Below, piece by piece: positions 8,454 to 17,000 of a stretch of 54,064 nucleotides of DNA. The DNA is taken from assembly GCA_009777825.1 (NCBI GenBank), contig WRLA01000012.1:1-54064 (forward strand), read 5' to 3'. The translations under genes and the position numbers were made by a program. Origin of the DNA: Bacteroidales bacterium. GTDB taxonomy: Bacteria; Bacteroidota; Bacteroidia; Bacteroidales; WRLA01. Under the pieces are notes generated by a model that worked only from the letters and a program-made list of their open reading frames with translations, was not told the DNA's origin and did no database searches. Position 1 is the first letter of the stretch. Each line of letters opens with the position of its first letter.

Positions 8454-9101
8454 TCACTCTACTTGTATAATTCCATTTTTCAGCGCATACCGTACCATTT
8501 CGAGGGTAGAGTTGATGCCTAACTTTTTGAAGATATTTTCTTTATGTTTCTCTACTGTGCGGACGTCCACGTTGAGAAGGATGGCTATTTTTTTGGCATA
8601 CATTCCCTGATGGCACAGTTCGATGATGCGTTGTTCCTGCGGTGTGAGTTCGATGGTTGTCTCTTTTGTGTTCTTTTTCGCTATGTAGATCCGGTAGATG
8701 ATGTCGGAGATGTCTTTTCCGAAGTATTCGAAGCCGTCCATGACGGAATGTATGGCTTCTGCTAATGCGTCCATGCTGCCCATGCGCTTGGAGAGGAAGC
8801 CTTCGATGCCGATGTCGAGCATCTTTTTCACTACATCGGCGCTGCTTTCGGCGGAGAGGGCAAGGATTTTGATGTCGGGGTGTTCCTGCCTCAGTCGGGC
8901 GGCGATTTCGACGCCGGTGGTGTCGGGCAGCATGATGTCTAACAGCACAATGTCCGGCTGGACAATCTTCAGCAGGGCGAAGAAGTCGGCGCCGGTTTCT
9001 GCCTCGCCGACGATTTGGATGTCGGGGTGGCGCTCGGTAATCACCGCCCGTACTCCCATGCGGAATAACTCGTGGTCGTCCACTAATATGGCTCGTATCA
9101 T
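8454..9101 (-). CDS. NarL/FixJ-family response regulator (LuxR-type HTH)
   Basis: A 215-residue two-component regulator. The receiver domain (1-120) has the acidic pair D8-D9, phospho-acceptor D55 in IVLLDIMLPD and the conserved Lys in FLSKR. The DNA-binding domain (about 152-210) has LTPQEQRIIELCHQG and VRTVEKHKENIFKKLG, a typical LuxR/NarL helix-turn-helix. It is encoded just upstream of the TPR histidine kinase, its probable partner. The gene is divergent from a small ORF and lipoprotein gene, and the shared gap holds a 42-bp palindrome made of two copies of the TACGTA operator. The half-site layout suits a NarL-type dimer, so this protein is my first candidate for the factor that reads the operator here and at four other promoters. 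That link is inference. Confidence 0.95.
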   Translation of the reverse strand: MIRAILVDDHELFRMGVRAVITERHPDIQIVGEAETGADFFALLKIVQPDIVLLDIMLPDTTGVEIAARLRQEHPDIKILALSAESSADVVKKMLDIGIEGFLSKRMGSMDALAEAIHSVMDGFEYFGKDISDIIYRIYIAKKNTKETTIELTPQEQRIIELCHQGMYAKKIAILLNVDVRTVEKHKENIFKKLGINSTLEMVRYALKNGIIQVE

Positions 9102-9126
9102 ATTATTGCATTTTTTTAATTCGGCG

Positions 9127-9135
9127 GCAAAGATA
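9127..9135 (-). promoter_or_regulatory. -7 box of the response regulator gene
   Basis: TATCTTTGC on the minus strand, 25 bp before the regulator ATG. The nearest TACGTA end lies 12 bp upstream of it, so a bound protein would overlap the region RNA polymerase needs. This would suit repression or autoregulation. Confidence 0.65.
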
Positions 9136-9146
9136 CAAAAAATTAT

Positions 9147-9188
9147 CTACGTAAAATTACGAAGACCCGTCTTCGTAATTTTACGTAG
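9147..9188. promoter_or_regulatory. 42-bp palindromic operator array in the divergent gap
   Basis: Two 20-bp arms, the left one CTACGTAAAATTACGAAGAC, are perfect inverse complements around a 2-bp centre. Each arm contains a one-mismatch copy of TACGTAAAATTACGTA (9148-9163 and 9172-9187), with centres 24 bp apart. The right copy ends 22 bp upstream of the plus-strand -7 box. Confidence 0.85.
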
Positions 9189-9209
9189 ATTCAGTGTTGA
9201 GAAATGCTC

Positions 9210-9218
9210 TATCTTTGC
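9210..9218 (+). promoter_or_regulatory. -7 box of the small ORF and lipoprotein gene
   Basis: TATCTTTGC, 22 bp downstream of the TACGTA operator and 17 bp before the small ORF ATG. No TTG is seen at the usual -33 distance, as expected for an activator-dependent promoter. Confidence 0.7.
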
Positions 9219-9235
9219 AAAAAATTATTTGCACG

Positions 9236-9385
9236 ATGAAGAAAAAAGAAGAATTACTTTCTTTGGCAGAAAAGACGAAACATTACTGCAACTTGCTGAT
9301 AGCACAAAGCAATAGTTGGCAACCGGAGAAAAATCCGGAGGGAAAGCGTTGGGTAAAAGAGAAAATTAAATCTTTAAATTTTTAA
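9236..9385 (+). CDS. 49-residue small protein of unknown function
   Basis: The frame starts MKKKEELLSLAEKTKHYCNL and ends KEKIKSLNF. It is basic, helical in character, and has no signal peptide or membrane segment. The ATG lies 17 bp after a clear -7 box, and the stop is 13 bp before the lipoprotein gene, so it is the first gene of that transcript. I do not recognise the family. It could be a real small protein or a leader ORF that sets translation of the next gene. Confidence 0.55.
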   Translation: MKKKEELLSLAEKTKHYCNLLIAQSNSWQPEKNPEGKRWVKEKIKSLNF

Positions 9386-9398
9386 ATAAATATTAGTT

Positions 9399-10415
9399 AT
9401 GAACAAAGTGAAATTTTTAACAGCAATCGCCGCCATCATCATCTGCGCGGCAGCCTGCGGCGGACAACAGCCGAAACCGGCAGGCAACGAAACTAACGGG
9501 GACGCCTTGATATCTTCCGAAGGCGCCCGCGACCCTCAACAAGAATCTGCCGGCAAGCCGACGCCCGCCGACATCCTGACCATCTACAAGAAGGTCTTGA
9601 ACAGCGAAACGGCGCACTTCGACGCAGCCAAGGAACGGAATATCCTCCTCAAAGAGTACTTCCGGGAGTACAACGCCAACGACGTCCGCTTCACCATCGT
9701 GGACATGGACGGCGACGGCATCCCCGAAGTGGCGATGGAACACGACCCCGGCATCGTCAGAGTCCTGCGCTACGAGAACGGAACGGTCTATGGCTACTCC
9801 TTCGACTTCCGAGCCATGTCCGGCATCAAAAAAGACGGCTCCTTTGAGTGGTCGAACGGCGCCTTCAACAGCGGCGTCGGACGACAAAAGTTCGACGGAA
9901 CATATACCGACAACTTCAACATAGCAGAAGAGGCGGCAGAGCCGGGCGCTGACAACAGCGTCTGCTACATTTACTACAACAAAGTCTTCGAAAACCAACA
10001 CCGCGACTTCATGACCGCCTATTGGCAAAAAGAAGAAGCCGACTGGAAACCCTTCACCACCCAAAACGTGAACAGCCTCAAAGCGTGGGACGCACTGCAA
10101 TACTTCTATGTCAACATCCCCGACAAAATCTTCCCCATCCCCATGCGACAAGGCGCCGTCATCCCCTACGACAGTTTCTTCCTCCCCGAAGAAGGATATG
10201 CCATCACCGGATACGTCTATGACGAAGGCGACGGCTTCAAGGAGTCCTACAAGTTACAACTCTCGAAAGCCGGCTTCGTGCAAGTCGAAGATGCACCGGA
10301 TTGGATAGAGTCCCTCTGGCGCTACGACCGACGTTCCGACGGCGCAAAATTCTTCGTCGAATTGCTCTACGGAGAAGATACCTTTATGATACAGATGTAT
10401 GTGAATTACTTTTGA
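9399..10415 (+). CDS. Lipoprotein with an EF-hand/VCBS-like calcium loop
   Basis: A 338-residue lipoprotein. The leader MNKVKFLTAIAAIIICAAACGG has its lipobox Cys at residue 20, so the mature protein is membrane-anchored. The same leader, nearly residue for residue, starts four other lipoproteins in the window (25743, 27276, 27993, 28777), while the mature parts are unrelated. The mature protein has a Thr/Gly/Glu-rich linker and a loop DMDGDGIPEVAM near residue 105, typical of VCBS/FG-GAP or EF-hand calcium sites. No enzyme motif is visible. It follows the small ORF under the TACGTA-controlled promoter. Confidence 0.85.
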   Translation: MNKVKFLTAIAAIIICAAACGGQQPKPAGNETNGDALISSEGARDPQQESAGKPTPADILTIYKKVLNSETAHFDAAKERNILLKEYFREYNANDVRFTIVDMDGDGIPEVAMEHDPGIVRVLRYENGTVYGYSFDFRAMSGIKKDGSFEWSNGAFNSGVGRQKFDGTYTDNFNIAEEAAEPGADNSVCYIYYNKVFENQHRDFMTAYWQKEEADWKPFTTQNVNSLKAWDALQYFYVNIPDKIFPIPMRQGAVIPYDSFFLPEEGYAITGYVYDEGDGFKESYKLQLSKAGFVQVEDAPDWIESLWRYDRRSDGAKFFVELLYGEDTFMIQMYVNYF

Positions 10416-10438
10416 TATGCGATGTGCGATGTCTGAAC

Positions 10439-10515
10439 TTTGTGAGCCTCTGTGTTCCCTGTGTTGAATATTTTTTCCAGCACAGAGGCACGGAGGACAC
10501 AGAGTTACACAGAGA
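10439..10515. repeat. CTCTGTG/CACAGAG hairpin, copy 1
   Basis: The left arm is rich in GAGCCTCTGTGTTCCCTGTGTTG and the right arm in CAGCACAGAGGCACGGAGGA, separated by a T-rich loop. The arms pair imperfectly over about 35 bp. It lies between the lipoprotein stop and the next promoter, followed by ATTCGTGCATTCGTGGC, which also recurs in the window. Confidence 0.85.
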
Positions 10516-10549
10516 AATTCGTGCATTCGTGGCAAAAAATCCCCAAATC

Positions 10550-10589
10550 TACGTAAAATTACGAATGTCCGTCTTCGTAAAATTACGTA
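10550..10589. promoter_or_regulatory. TACGTA operator pair of the beta-helix gene
   Basis: Two one-mismatch copies of TACGTAAAATTACGTA at 10550-10565 and 10574-10589, centres 24 bp apart as at 9148. The right copy ends 22 bp before the -7 box. Confidence 0.85.
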
Positions 10590-10611
10590 TTTTTTATTGA
10601 AAAACCCATCG

Positions 10612-10620
10612 TACCTTTGC
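10612..10620 (+). promoter_or_regulatory. -7 box of the beta-helix gene
   Basis: TACCTTTGC, exactly 22 bp after the operator and 27 bp before the ATG at 10648. Confidence 0.8.
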
Positions 10621-10647
10621 AGCATAATTAATTTAAATCTTAACAAG

Positions 10648-11991
10648 ATGAACAGAAAGAGTATTTTTAGAGCGCTGGCGGTAGTGTCCGTCATGCTCGC
10701 AGCAAGTTTGAGCGCTCAGGCGCAATTGTACGTGAGTTCCCAGACGGGGAACAACAGCAACGACGGAAGCAAAGGCGCACCGCTGAAGAACATTCAGAAG
10801 GCGATAGACGTCGCGTCCGACAACGCTACCATCTACGTTGCCGAAGGCAACTATTACGGCACCCTGAACAAGGGCAACATCAACGTTACCAAGCCGGTGA
10901 AGATCATGGGCGGTTACAAGACCGACTTTTCGGAACGCGACGTTCTGAAGTATCTCACCATGGTACAGCCCACGCCCGAAGCCAACGGCACCACCGAAGC
11001 CACCGGCGGCACGATGACGCTCAAGATCAACACGCCGAACACAGAAGTCGTCATTGACGGGCTTATCTTCGACAGAGGGAACTCCATCTCCTACAACGCC
11101 AAGGGTGATGGCAAGCCCGCCGGCGTGGCGTCGCCCATGATGAACCCCATCGGGGCGGCAGGCATCGGAGGTCCCGAACTGACCACCACCAACGTGCTGA
11201 CCAAACAGACCAGCATGATCTACCTCAACAACTCGCGGTGCGACATCACCATCCGCAACTGCGCCTTCATCAACGGACCCAACTACGCCATCAACGGCAT
11301 GTTCGGCGGCAAAAAGGCGACTATCACCAACAATATCTTTATTAATATTGTGATGGCAGCCTGCGAAATCAGCGGCGGCGGCATGGCAAACGAGACCAAA
11401 GAGGTGCACTTCACCTACAACACCGTCCTCTTCTCATGGGCGCGGACAAGAGACCTCGGCGACATGGGCTACGGATACCGCTACATGACCGGCAACATCA
11501 ATCACTATGTGAGCAACAACATCATCGGGCTAAGCACCTTCGCCGGCATTGACCGCACGCGCAGCGAAAGCGACAAGACGAAAGACGCCGCACGCATCAC
11601 CACCGCCGAAAACAATATCTTCTTCCTCAACAAACAGGGCGACCTCACCCTGCCGGGAGGCGGTATGTTCATGCGGGTCAACGTGGAAGACTTTGCCGAC
11701 GTGGACCAATTAGCCAAGTCGGGCGGCAACAAGTCCATGGCCGACCCAAAGGTGTTTAAAGGCATCATCAACGAGCCGTACCTCAATGGCTTCCTCTCCG
11801 CCTCGTACAAAGAGACGGCAACCTCCGACCCCAACGCCCCCGAAAACAAATTCCGACAGGCAATGGGAATGAACCAAACCGGCACCATCCAGTCGTCGGT
11901 CTCCATGTACGCCAACAGATACCCGTGGAAAGAAGCCCTCAAGTTCTTCGGAGCCATGAATGGGTATGGGGCGCAGAAAATTAAAAATTGA
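10648..11991 (+). CDS. Secreted right-handed parallel beta-helix protein
   Basis: 447 residues counted from ATG 10648, chosen because the signal peptide (MNRKSIFRALAVVSVMLAAS, ending SAQAQ) starts there and the promoter lies just before it. The mature N terminus (LYVSSQTGNNSNDGSKGAPLKNIQKAID) is the standard opening of DUF1565-type parallel beta-helix proteins. Later motifs such as MIYLNNSRCDITIRNCAFING and YNTVLF are the repeated rungs. Relatives include polysaccharide lyases and surface adhesins, but no catalytic set is apparent. No T9SS sorting domain is seen, so it may stay in the periplasm or use another route. A small hypothetical gene follows after 27 bp. Confidence 0.85.
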   Translation: MNRKSIFRALAVVSVMLAASLSAQAQLYVSSQTGNNSNDGSKGAPLKNIQKAIDVASDNATIYVAEGNYYGTLNKGNINVTKPVKIMGGYKTDFSERDVLKYLTMVQPTPEANGTTEATGGTMTLKINTPNTEVVIDGLIFDRGNSISYNAKGDGKPAGVASPMMNPIGAAGIGGPELTTTNVLTKQTSMIYLNNSRCDITIRNCAFINGPNYAINGMFGGKKATITNNIFINIVMAACEISGGGMANETKEVHFTYNTVLFSWARTRDLGDMGYGYRYMTGNINHYVSNNIIGLSTFAGIDRTRSESDKTKDAARITTAENNIFFLNKQGDLTLPGGGMFMRVNVEDFADVDQLAKSGGNKSMADPKVFKGIINEPYLNGFLSASYKETATSDPNAPENKFRQAMGMNQTGTIQSSVSMYANRYPWKEALKFFGAMNGYGAQKIKN

Positions 11992-12018
11992 TAATAGATG
12001 ATGAAAAATAAATAGACT

Positions 12019-12339
12019 ATGAACGACAGAACATTTAACGGCATGCAGGTTTTTTATACCCCGCAGATCAGCGAAGCCATTATTGAGACATTAGGGGAAT
12101 ATTTCATCGCTTCGGGTTATGCCGACGGCAACGAAAAAACGGCAGTACTAAGCCAACCGAACAACGCCTACGAACTCGGATTAATAGTACAACCGGGTGT
12201 GGAACAGGTACAGGAAAACAGAGACCTCTTTAAGGCATTCGCCGAAGAGCTGTGCGCCTGCGTATTCGAAGGAGAGAAGGTAAACTTCTACCTGTGCGAC
12301 AGCGAACTGGAACCACTCATCGTATTCTCAATCGGATGA
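12019..12339 (+). CDS. Hypothetical 106-residue protein
   Basis: An acidic soluble protein (MNDRTFNGMQVFYTPQISEA to PLIVFSIG) with no signal peptide. Alternating helices and strands suggest a small alpha/beta fold. It lies 27 bp after the beta-helix gene and has no promoter box of its own, so the two are probably co-transcribed. I do not recognise the family. The codon use matches its neighbours and the start context is A-rich (AAATAAATAGACT), which favours a real gene. Confidence 0.65.
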   Translation: MNDRTFNGMQVFYTPQISEAIIETLGEYFIASGYADGNEKTAVLSQPNNAYELGLIVQPGVEQVQENRDLFKAFAEELCACVFEGEKVNFYLCDSELEPLIVFSIG

Positions 12340-12360
12340 ACTGTGACTACCATGATTAAA

Positions 12361-12448
12361 AACTCGTGAACCTCCGTGTCCCCTGTGTCTCTGTGTTGAG
12401 AAAAAATATTCAGCACAGAGGCACGGAGGACACAGAGTTACACAGAGA
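12361..12448. repeat. CTCTGTG/CACAGAG hairpin, copy 2
   Basis: Left arm ACCTCCGTGTCCCCTGTGTC, loop GAGAAAAAATATTC, right arm CAGCACAGAGGCACGGAGGA, followed directly by the TCTGAACTATGA repeat. Confidence 0.85.
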
Positions 12449-12450
12449 AA

Positions 12451-12500
12451 TTGTCTGAACTATGATTTTAAAATGATTGTAATGATGGACATGATTGGGA
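12451..12500. repeat. TCTGAACTATGATTTTAAAA repeat
   Basis: The same unit (TGTCTGAACTATGATTTTAA, then AATGATGGACATGATT) recurs near 13642, 19329, 25578 and 26599, and as both arms of a hairpin at 43146-43240. Confidence 0.8.
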
Positions 12501-12534
12501 GATGTGCGATGTGCGATAGGTGATAGGCGGCGTG

Positions 12535-12880
12535 AATCCGAAGGATTCAAATGTTTATAGAAGAATGGCATATCGGCTCACGTGCGACTCCTCGGAGTCG
12601 AATATCGGGATGGATCTCCTTATTCTATAAACATACGACCTCTTCGAGGTCATGGCGTCGTTGGCGATGGCAATGTAGAGACGTTGCACGCAACGTCTCT
12701 ACGCCACCACCGCCCAACGCCCCCGCCCGTCATTGCGGGCTACGACCCGCAATCCCATTGTTTTCGGGAGATTGCGGGTCAAGCCCGCAATGACGGAATG
12801 GCGCGACGGGCAAATCGTCCGAACCATGGTTCACATGATTTGAGGATTGGCAGGAGTGGTAGAACACGGATGACACAGAT
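12535..12880. repeat. Cluster of unrelated palindromic repeats in a long gap
   Basis: The 550-bp gap 12340-12889 has no convincing gene. After the two repeats above it holds ATGTTTATAGAA/TTCTATAAACAT (12551 and 12623), GACTCCTCGGAGTC (12586-12599) and GACCTCTTCGAGGTC. Next come a 28-bp palindrome GTAGAGACGTTGC/GCAACGTCTCTAC (12675-12702) and CCGTCATTGCGGG paired with its complement (12727-12796). Last is CGTCCGAACCATGGTTCACA (from 12820), which recurs at 13347. Confidence 0.8.
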
Positions 12881-12889
12881 GGCACAGAT

Positions 12890-13078
12890 TTATTTTATCT
12901 TTGGCACTTCAAGCTGTTTGCATATTTTGTTGCACAGATTATCATCTATTTCATTATGTCTTGGGACGGCAGTGGTTTTTTTTGCTGCCGGATTGAAATA
13001 AATAGCATGATTGCTGCCTTCTCTATAAAAAACGCATCCTTTTTCTGTCAGATGTTTTATCAGTTGGTTACGTTTCAT
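12890..13078 (-). CDS. hicA: HicA-type mRNA interferase toxin
   Basis: A 62-residue protein with the HicA double-stranded-RNA-binding-like fold. The N terminus MKRNQLIKHLTEKGCVFYREGSNHAIYFN contains the catalytic His in the usual GSNHAIY position. The family cleaves mRNA and tmRNA and is neutralised by HicB. The start lies 1 bp after the hicB stop, so the two are co-transcribed with the antitoxin first, the less common order for hic loci. The locus lies in the repeat-rich gap before the first giant T9SS gene. Confidence 0.93.
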   Translation of the reverse strand: MKRNQLIKHLTEKGCVFYREGSNHAIYFNPAAKKTTAVPRHNEIDDNLCNKICKQLEVPKIK

Positions 13079-13079
13079 T

Positions 13080-13298
13080 TTATACGGCTACTAAGTTATC
13101 CACCAAAATTTCATTATAATCTTCATTTCTGATGCCAAGTTCTTTTTCACTTTCTAACACAAGAAATATTGCCTCTTTCAGGTTTTCTTGTACTTCTTCG
13201 AGCGTTTTTCCTTGCGTCAAAGCGCCGGGAACCTGTTCGCACTGGGCGATATACCATCCAGTGGGCGTCTTTTCGATGATTGCTGTATATTCCATCAC
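13080..13298 (-). CDS. hicB: HicB-type antitoxin
   Basis: A 72-residue HicB-like protein with the partial RNase H fold: YTAIIEKTPTGWYIAQCEQVPGALTQGKTLEEVQENLKEAI is the family signature. No separate DNA-binding domain follows, so this is a short form and autoregulation may differ from long HicB proteins. The start may be ATG 13298 or ATG 13295. A minus-strand -7 box lies at 13318-13326. Confidence 0.93.
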   Translation of the reverse strand: MMEYTAIIEKTPTGWYIAQCEQVPGALTQGKTLEEVQENLKEAIFLVLESEKELGIRNEDYNEILVDNLVAV

Positions 13299-13317
13299 AA
13301 ATAATTTTTACGGTGCG

Positions 13318-13326
13318 GCAAAGGTA
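13318..13326 (-). promoter_or_regulatory. -7 box of hicBA with a lone TACGTA half site
   Basis: TACCTTTGC on the minus strand. A TACGTAA half site at 13339-13345 lies 12 bp upstream, the same spacing as for the response regulator promoter. The rest of the operator is replaced by the CGTCCGAACC repeat. Confidence 0.6.
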
Positions 13327-13346
13327 CAAAAAAATCTCTACGTAAA

Positions 13347-13515
13347 TCGTCCGAACCATGGTTCACATGATTTGAGGATTGGCAGGATTGGTAGAACACG
13401 GATGACACAGATTAACACAGATAAAATCAGTGAAAATCCGTGTTATCTGTGTTATCCGTGTTCCCCTGCCTCATTGCGCCCTTTGCGGCACCCTTTGCGC
13501 CTCTGCGTTAAAATT
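13347..13515. repeat. Repeat block between hicBA and the operator array
   Basis: A second copy of the CGTCCGAACCATGG unit runs into ACACGGATGACACAGATTAA, which pairs with CCGTGTTATCTGTGTTATCC to form a hairpin (about 13397-13463). A CCCTTTGCGGCACCCTTTGC run follows. No gene is visible. Confidence 0.75.
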
Positions 13516-13525
13516 CCCCCGAATC

Positions 13526-13598
13526 TACGTAAAATTACGAAGACTTTTCTTCGTAATTTTTGTATTTTCCCTACGTAATTTTTTCGTAATTTTACGTA
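13526..13598. promoter_or_regulatory. TACGTA operator array of giant T9SS gene 1
   Basis: A left copy (13526-13541), a degenerate middle stretch and a right copy (13583-13598) of the TACGTAAAATTACGTA-type site. The right copy ends 22 bp before the -7 box. Confidence 0.8.
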
Positions 13599-13620
13599 TA
13601 TGGGCATGAGGAAACCGCTG

Positions 13621-13629
13621 TACCTTTGC
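13621..13629 (+). promoter_or_regulatory. -7 box of giant T9SS gene 1
   Basis: TACCTTTGC. The gene starts at 14007, giving an unusually long leader of about 370 nt that is full of inverted repeats. Confidence 0.75.
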
Positions 13630-13689
13630 ACCATGAATATTTGTCTGAACTATGATTTTAAAATGATTGGAATGATGAACAGGATTTTT

Positions 13690-13935
13690 AGACACAAGAC
13701 TGTTAGACACAAGACTTCCTCTGTGAACCTCTGTGTTCCCTCTGTGGCTCTCTGTGTTGAGAAAAATATTCAGCACAGAGGCGCAGAGTTCACAGAGTTA
13801 CACAGAGCCCCTTTGCGCTCCCCTTTGCGCCTCTGCGTTAAAAATTCAAACGCAAAGAAATATCAACACGAAGGCACGAAGGCAGAAAGACACGAAGAAA
13901 GTCTTGTGTCTAAAAGTCTTGTGTCTAACAGTCTC
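13690..13935. repeat. Nested inverted repeats in the leader of T9SS gene 1
   Basis: Outer arms AGACACAAGACTGTTAGACA (from 13690) and their complement (about 13900-13933) enclose a CTCTGTG/CACAGAG hairpin (13718-13807) and a TTTGCGCCTC/AACGCAAAG pair. The transcript could fold into a branched structure just before the coding region. Confidence 0.7.
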
Positions 13936-14006
13936 AAATCTCAAATAATCAACAATAGTATAAATTTAAACCTGCCGGCGACAGAATAAACACTGCCACA
14001 AAAAGA

Positions 14007-17000
14007 ATGGATACAAAAAATTTTAAAAGTATGCAGAAGAAATCTAAAGCACAACAGAGACTCTACAGAGCCGTCGCTTTTGGGGCAAAGGGTCTAATGG
14101 CGATGACCGTCTGGATGACGGTGTACGCTGCATCTTTATTCGCACAGCCGCTGTTTCCGACGTCGGGAAACATTAGCGGCACTTACCTCGCAACGGGAGG
14201 TGTGAATTACGTCGGTCCTTACACGATGACCGGCAGTGTTACCATTATCGTTCCCGATGGGTACGCGGCGATGATCAACGGGGTGATTAACGGAAGTAAC
14301 AGCAATTACTCTTTAACCAAATTAGGACCAAACAATTTGACGCTGACCGCCGCCAATACCTATACCGGAAAGACCATTATCAACGAAGGTAATTTTATAT
14401 TAAACGGCGGAAGCATTACCAACAGTAGTGGGGTTGAGGTGAACGGAGGCGTTTTTAACATCACCAGCGGCAATAAAACTATTAACAATTTATCCGGATC
14501 TTCTTCTTCCGCTACCATTAGCCTCGGAAGCGGGACGCTGACGATAAATCAAACAACTGCCCTGTCGTTCAACGGCGTCATTTCCGGTAGCGGCGGCATT
14601 ACTAAATCGGGAAGCGCTATCTTGACCCTGAACGGCAACAACACCTATTCCGGAACCACCACCATCAGCAACTCCAGTTCGCTTACATTAGGCGCAAGCG
14701 GAAGCATTACCAACTCGCGCGTTTATATGAACACTTCGAGCACATTAAACATCTCAGCCAGTAAGACCATTAAAGGGTTATCGAGCACCACCACTGCTAC
14801 CTCTGCCAAGGTTACGCTCAACGGTTATACGCTGACAGTGAATCAAACGGCGGCCTATTCGTTCTATGGCGTCATTTCCGGTAGCGGCGGACTTACTTTA
14901 ACGGGAACCAGCGTCCTCCGACTATGCAGCGCTAACACCTATACCGGAACCACTACCATCAATTCAGGCGCTATACTTTTTATCGGAGACAATACCACCA
15001 CAGGCTCCGTTGCCGGTAGTATTGTCAACAACGGTACGCTCAGATTTTACCGCTCAAACAATATTACGTATGATAAGATTATTTCAGGAAGCGGCATTGT
15101 TTCCCAATATGGCAGCGGTACGCTTACTTTCACCGGCAATAATACCTACACCGGAACGACCTACGTTTTGAGCGGCAACGGCACTATTCAGATAGGAAAC
15201 AACGGCACAACGGGCGCCATCGCCGGCGGTATCAATATTGCTTCGGGTTGTGATATCATATTTGCCCGTTCAAACGCTTATACTTATAATGGGATAATTT
15301 CCGGGGCGGGCGACGTTTATATCAATGTGGGCGGATCAGCGCCGGGCATAACGTTCGGCAACGCCAATACCTATACGGGACATACCACTATATCGGGTAA
15401 ACTTATTCTAAACTCCACCGGAAAAATTGAAAACTCTGCGTATGTGATGCTGAACGGCGCCACATTAGACATCTCGGCAGCCGATAAGACCATTAAAAAT
15501 TTAGTGTCTTGGAGTTACACGAACAACGGCGAGGTTATCCTCGGCAGCCGGACGCTGACGATAAATATGACCGGAAACGAGGTTTTCGACGGCAAAATCT
15601 CCGGCACCGGCGGCATTACCAAAACAGGAACGTATAACCTCACATTAGGCGGCGCCAACACCTATACCGGCTTAACGACCATCAGCGCAGGGACGCTTAT
15701 ATTGAGTACAAGCGGCACGATAGCCACCTCGTCGGGCGTTACGCTGAGCGGGTCGGGGAAATTGGATATTTCGGCAGGGAATAAAACCATCAAAGCGTTA
15801 AACAGCAGCAGTTCATCGTCGTCGGTGGTTCTCAGCAACCGCACATTGACCCTCGGCACCTCGGGCGGCAGCGACGGCGGCGGAACGTTCACAGGCATTT
15901 TCAGCGGTACCGGCGGCAGCGTTACCAAGCAAGGCTCGGCATCCTTTACCATGAATACCGCCAACACCGCCACGGGAACGTTCACCGCAAGTCAAGGAAC
16001 GGTAGTGCTGTCGGGCAACTGGGCAGGTAATTTCGTGAAAAACTCCGGATCCACGCTCACCGTTACCGGCAACCGCACCATCAGCGGCACGCTGAACATG
16101 CAGGGCGGCACGACCAACTTTAACCTGAGTTCCTCGCCGACATCGCGTCTCTCGGCAACGGGCGCACTGACGAAGTCCGGCACGAATACGCTCAACATCA
16201 CCGCCATCGGCTCATCGAGCAGTTATGTGCTGCTGAGCGCGGCGTCGGGGGTCAATACGACCAACTTCACGGTAACCGGCTCCAACGGGACGCTGAGCGC
16301 GACCTCCACGCAGTTGACGTTTACGCCGGCGCCGACATTTGTCCCCGTAACCAACATCACGGGCGTGCCAACAACGGCAACGGCGTTCCTGCCATTGACG
16401 CTCACCGGCACCGTCGTCCCGAGCGACGCCACCAACAAAACCATCACGTGGAGCGTGTCTAACGCCGGCGGCACCGGCGCCAACATCACCGGCGGCAACG
16501 TCCTCAACACCACCAACAGCGGCACCGCCACCATCATCGCCACCGTCGTCAACGGCTTATCGCCCACCTCCAACTATACGCAGTCTTGCACCATCACCGT
16601 TACCAAAGCCAGCCTCGCCGGTACGGTAACCGTCAACGGCGACGCCGTCTTCGAACAAACGCTCGCCGCCGTAACTACCGGTCTGACCTCGTCGCCCGTC
16701 ATCCCCGCCTTGGGAACGCTCAGTTACCAGTGGCAACGCGGCACCACCAACATCAGCGGCGCCACCTCCTCCACCTACACCTTAGTACAGGCAGACATCG
16801 GCAACACCATCCGCGTCGTCGTCAGCGCCGCCAACTGTAACGGCTCCGTAACCTCCGCAAGTACCGCCACCGTTACCAAAGCGACGCCTAATGCTCCGGC
16901 AGCGCCCACGATGCTGAGCGCCACCTCCACCAGCATCACCCTCAACAGCGTCGCCGGCTGCGAATACCGCCGCGACGCCAACGCATGGCAAGACAACACC

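Noticed and set aside
9417..10151. Minus-strand frame of 244 codons opposite the lipoprotein at 9399
   Set aside because: Shadow of the plus-strand gene, which has a leader peptide, promoter and paralogues.
10301..10600. Open frame containing NFVSLCVPCVEYFFQHRGTE
   Set aside because: It is read through a CTCTGTG/CACAGAG hairpin and the 3' end of a lipoprotein gene; such HRG-rich products arise wherever this repeat is translated.
12551..13001. Open frames in the gap before hicA
   Set aside because: They translate several palindrome families in a row and have no promoter or homology I can recognise.
13600..13989. Leader ORF of 129 codons before T9SS gene 1 as a real protein
   Set aside because: It consists almost wholly of repeat units and begins upstream of the likely transcription start. 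Kept only as a leader observation.
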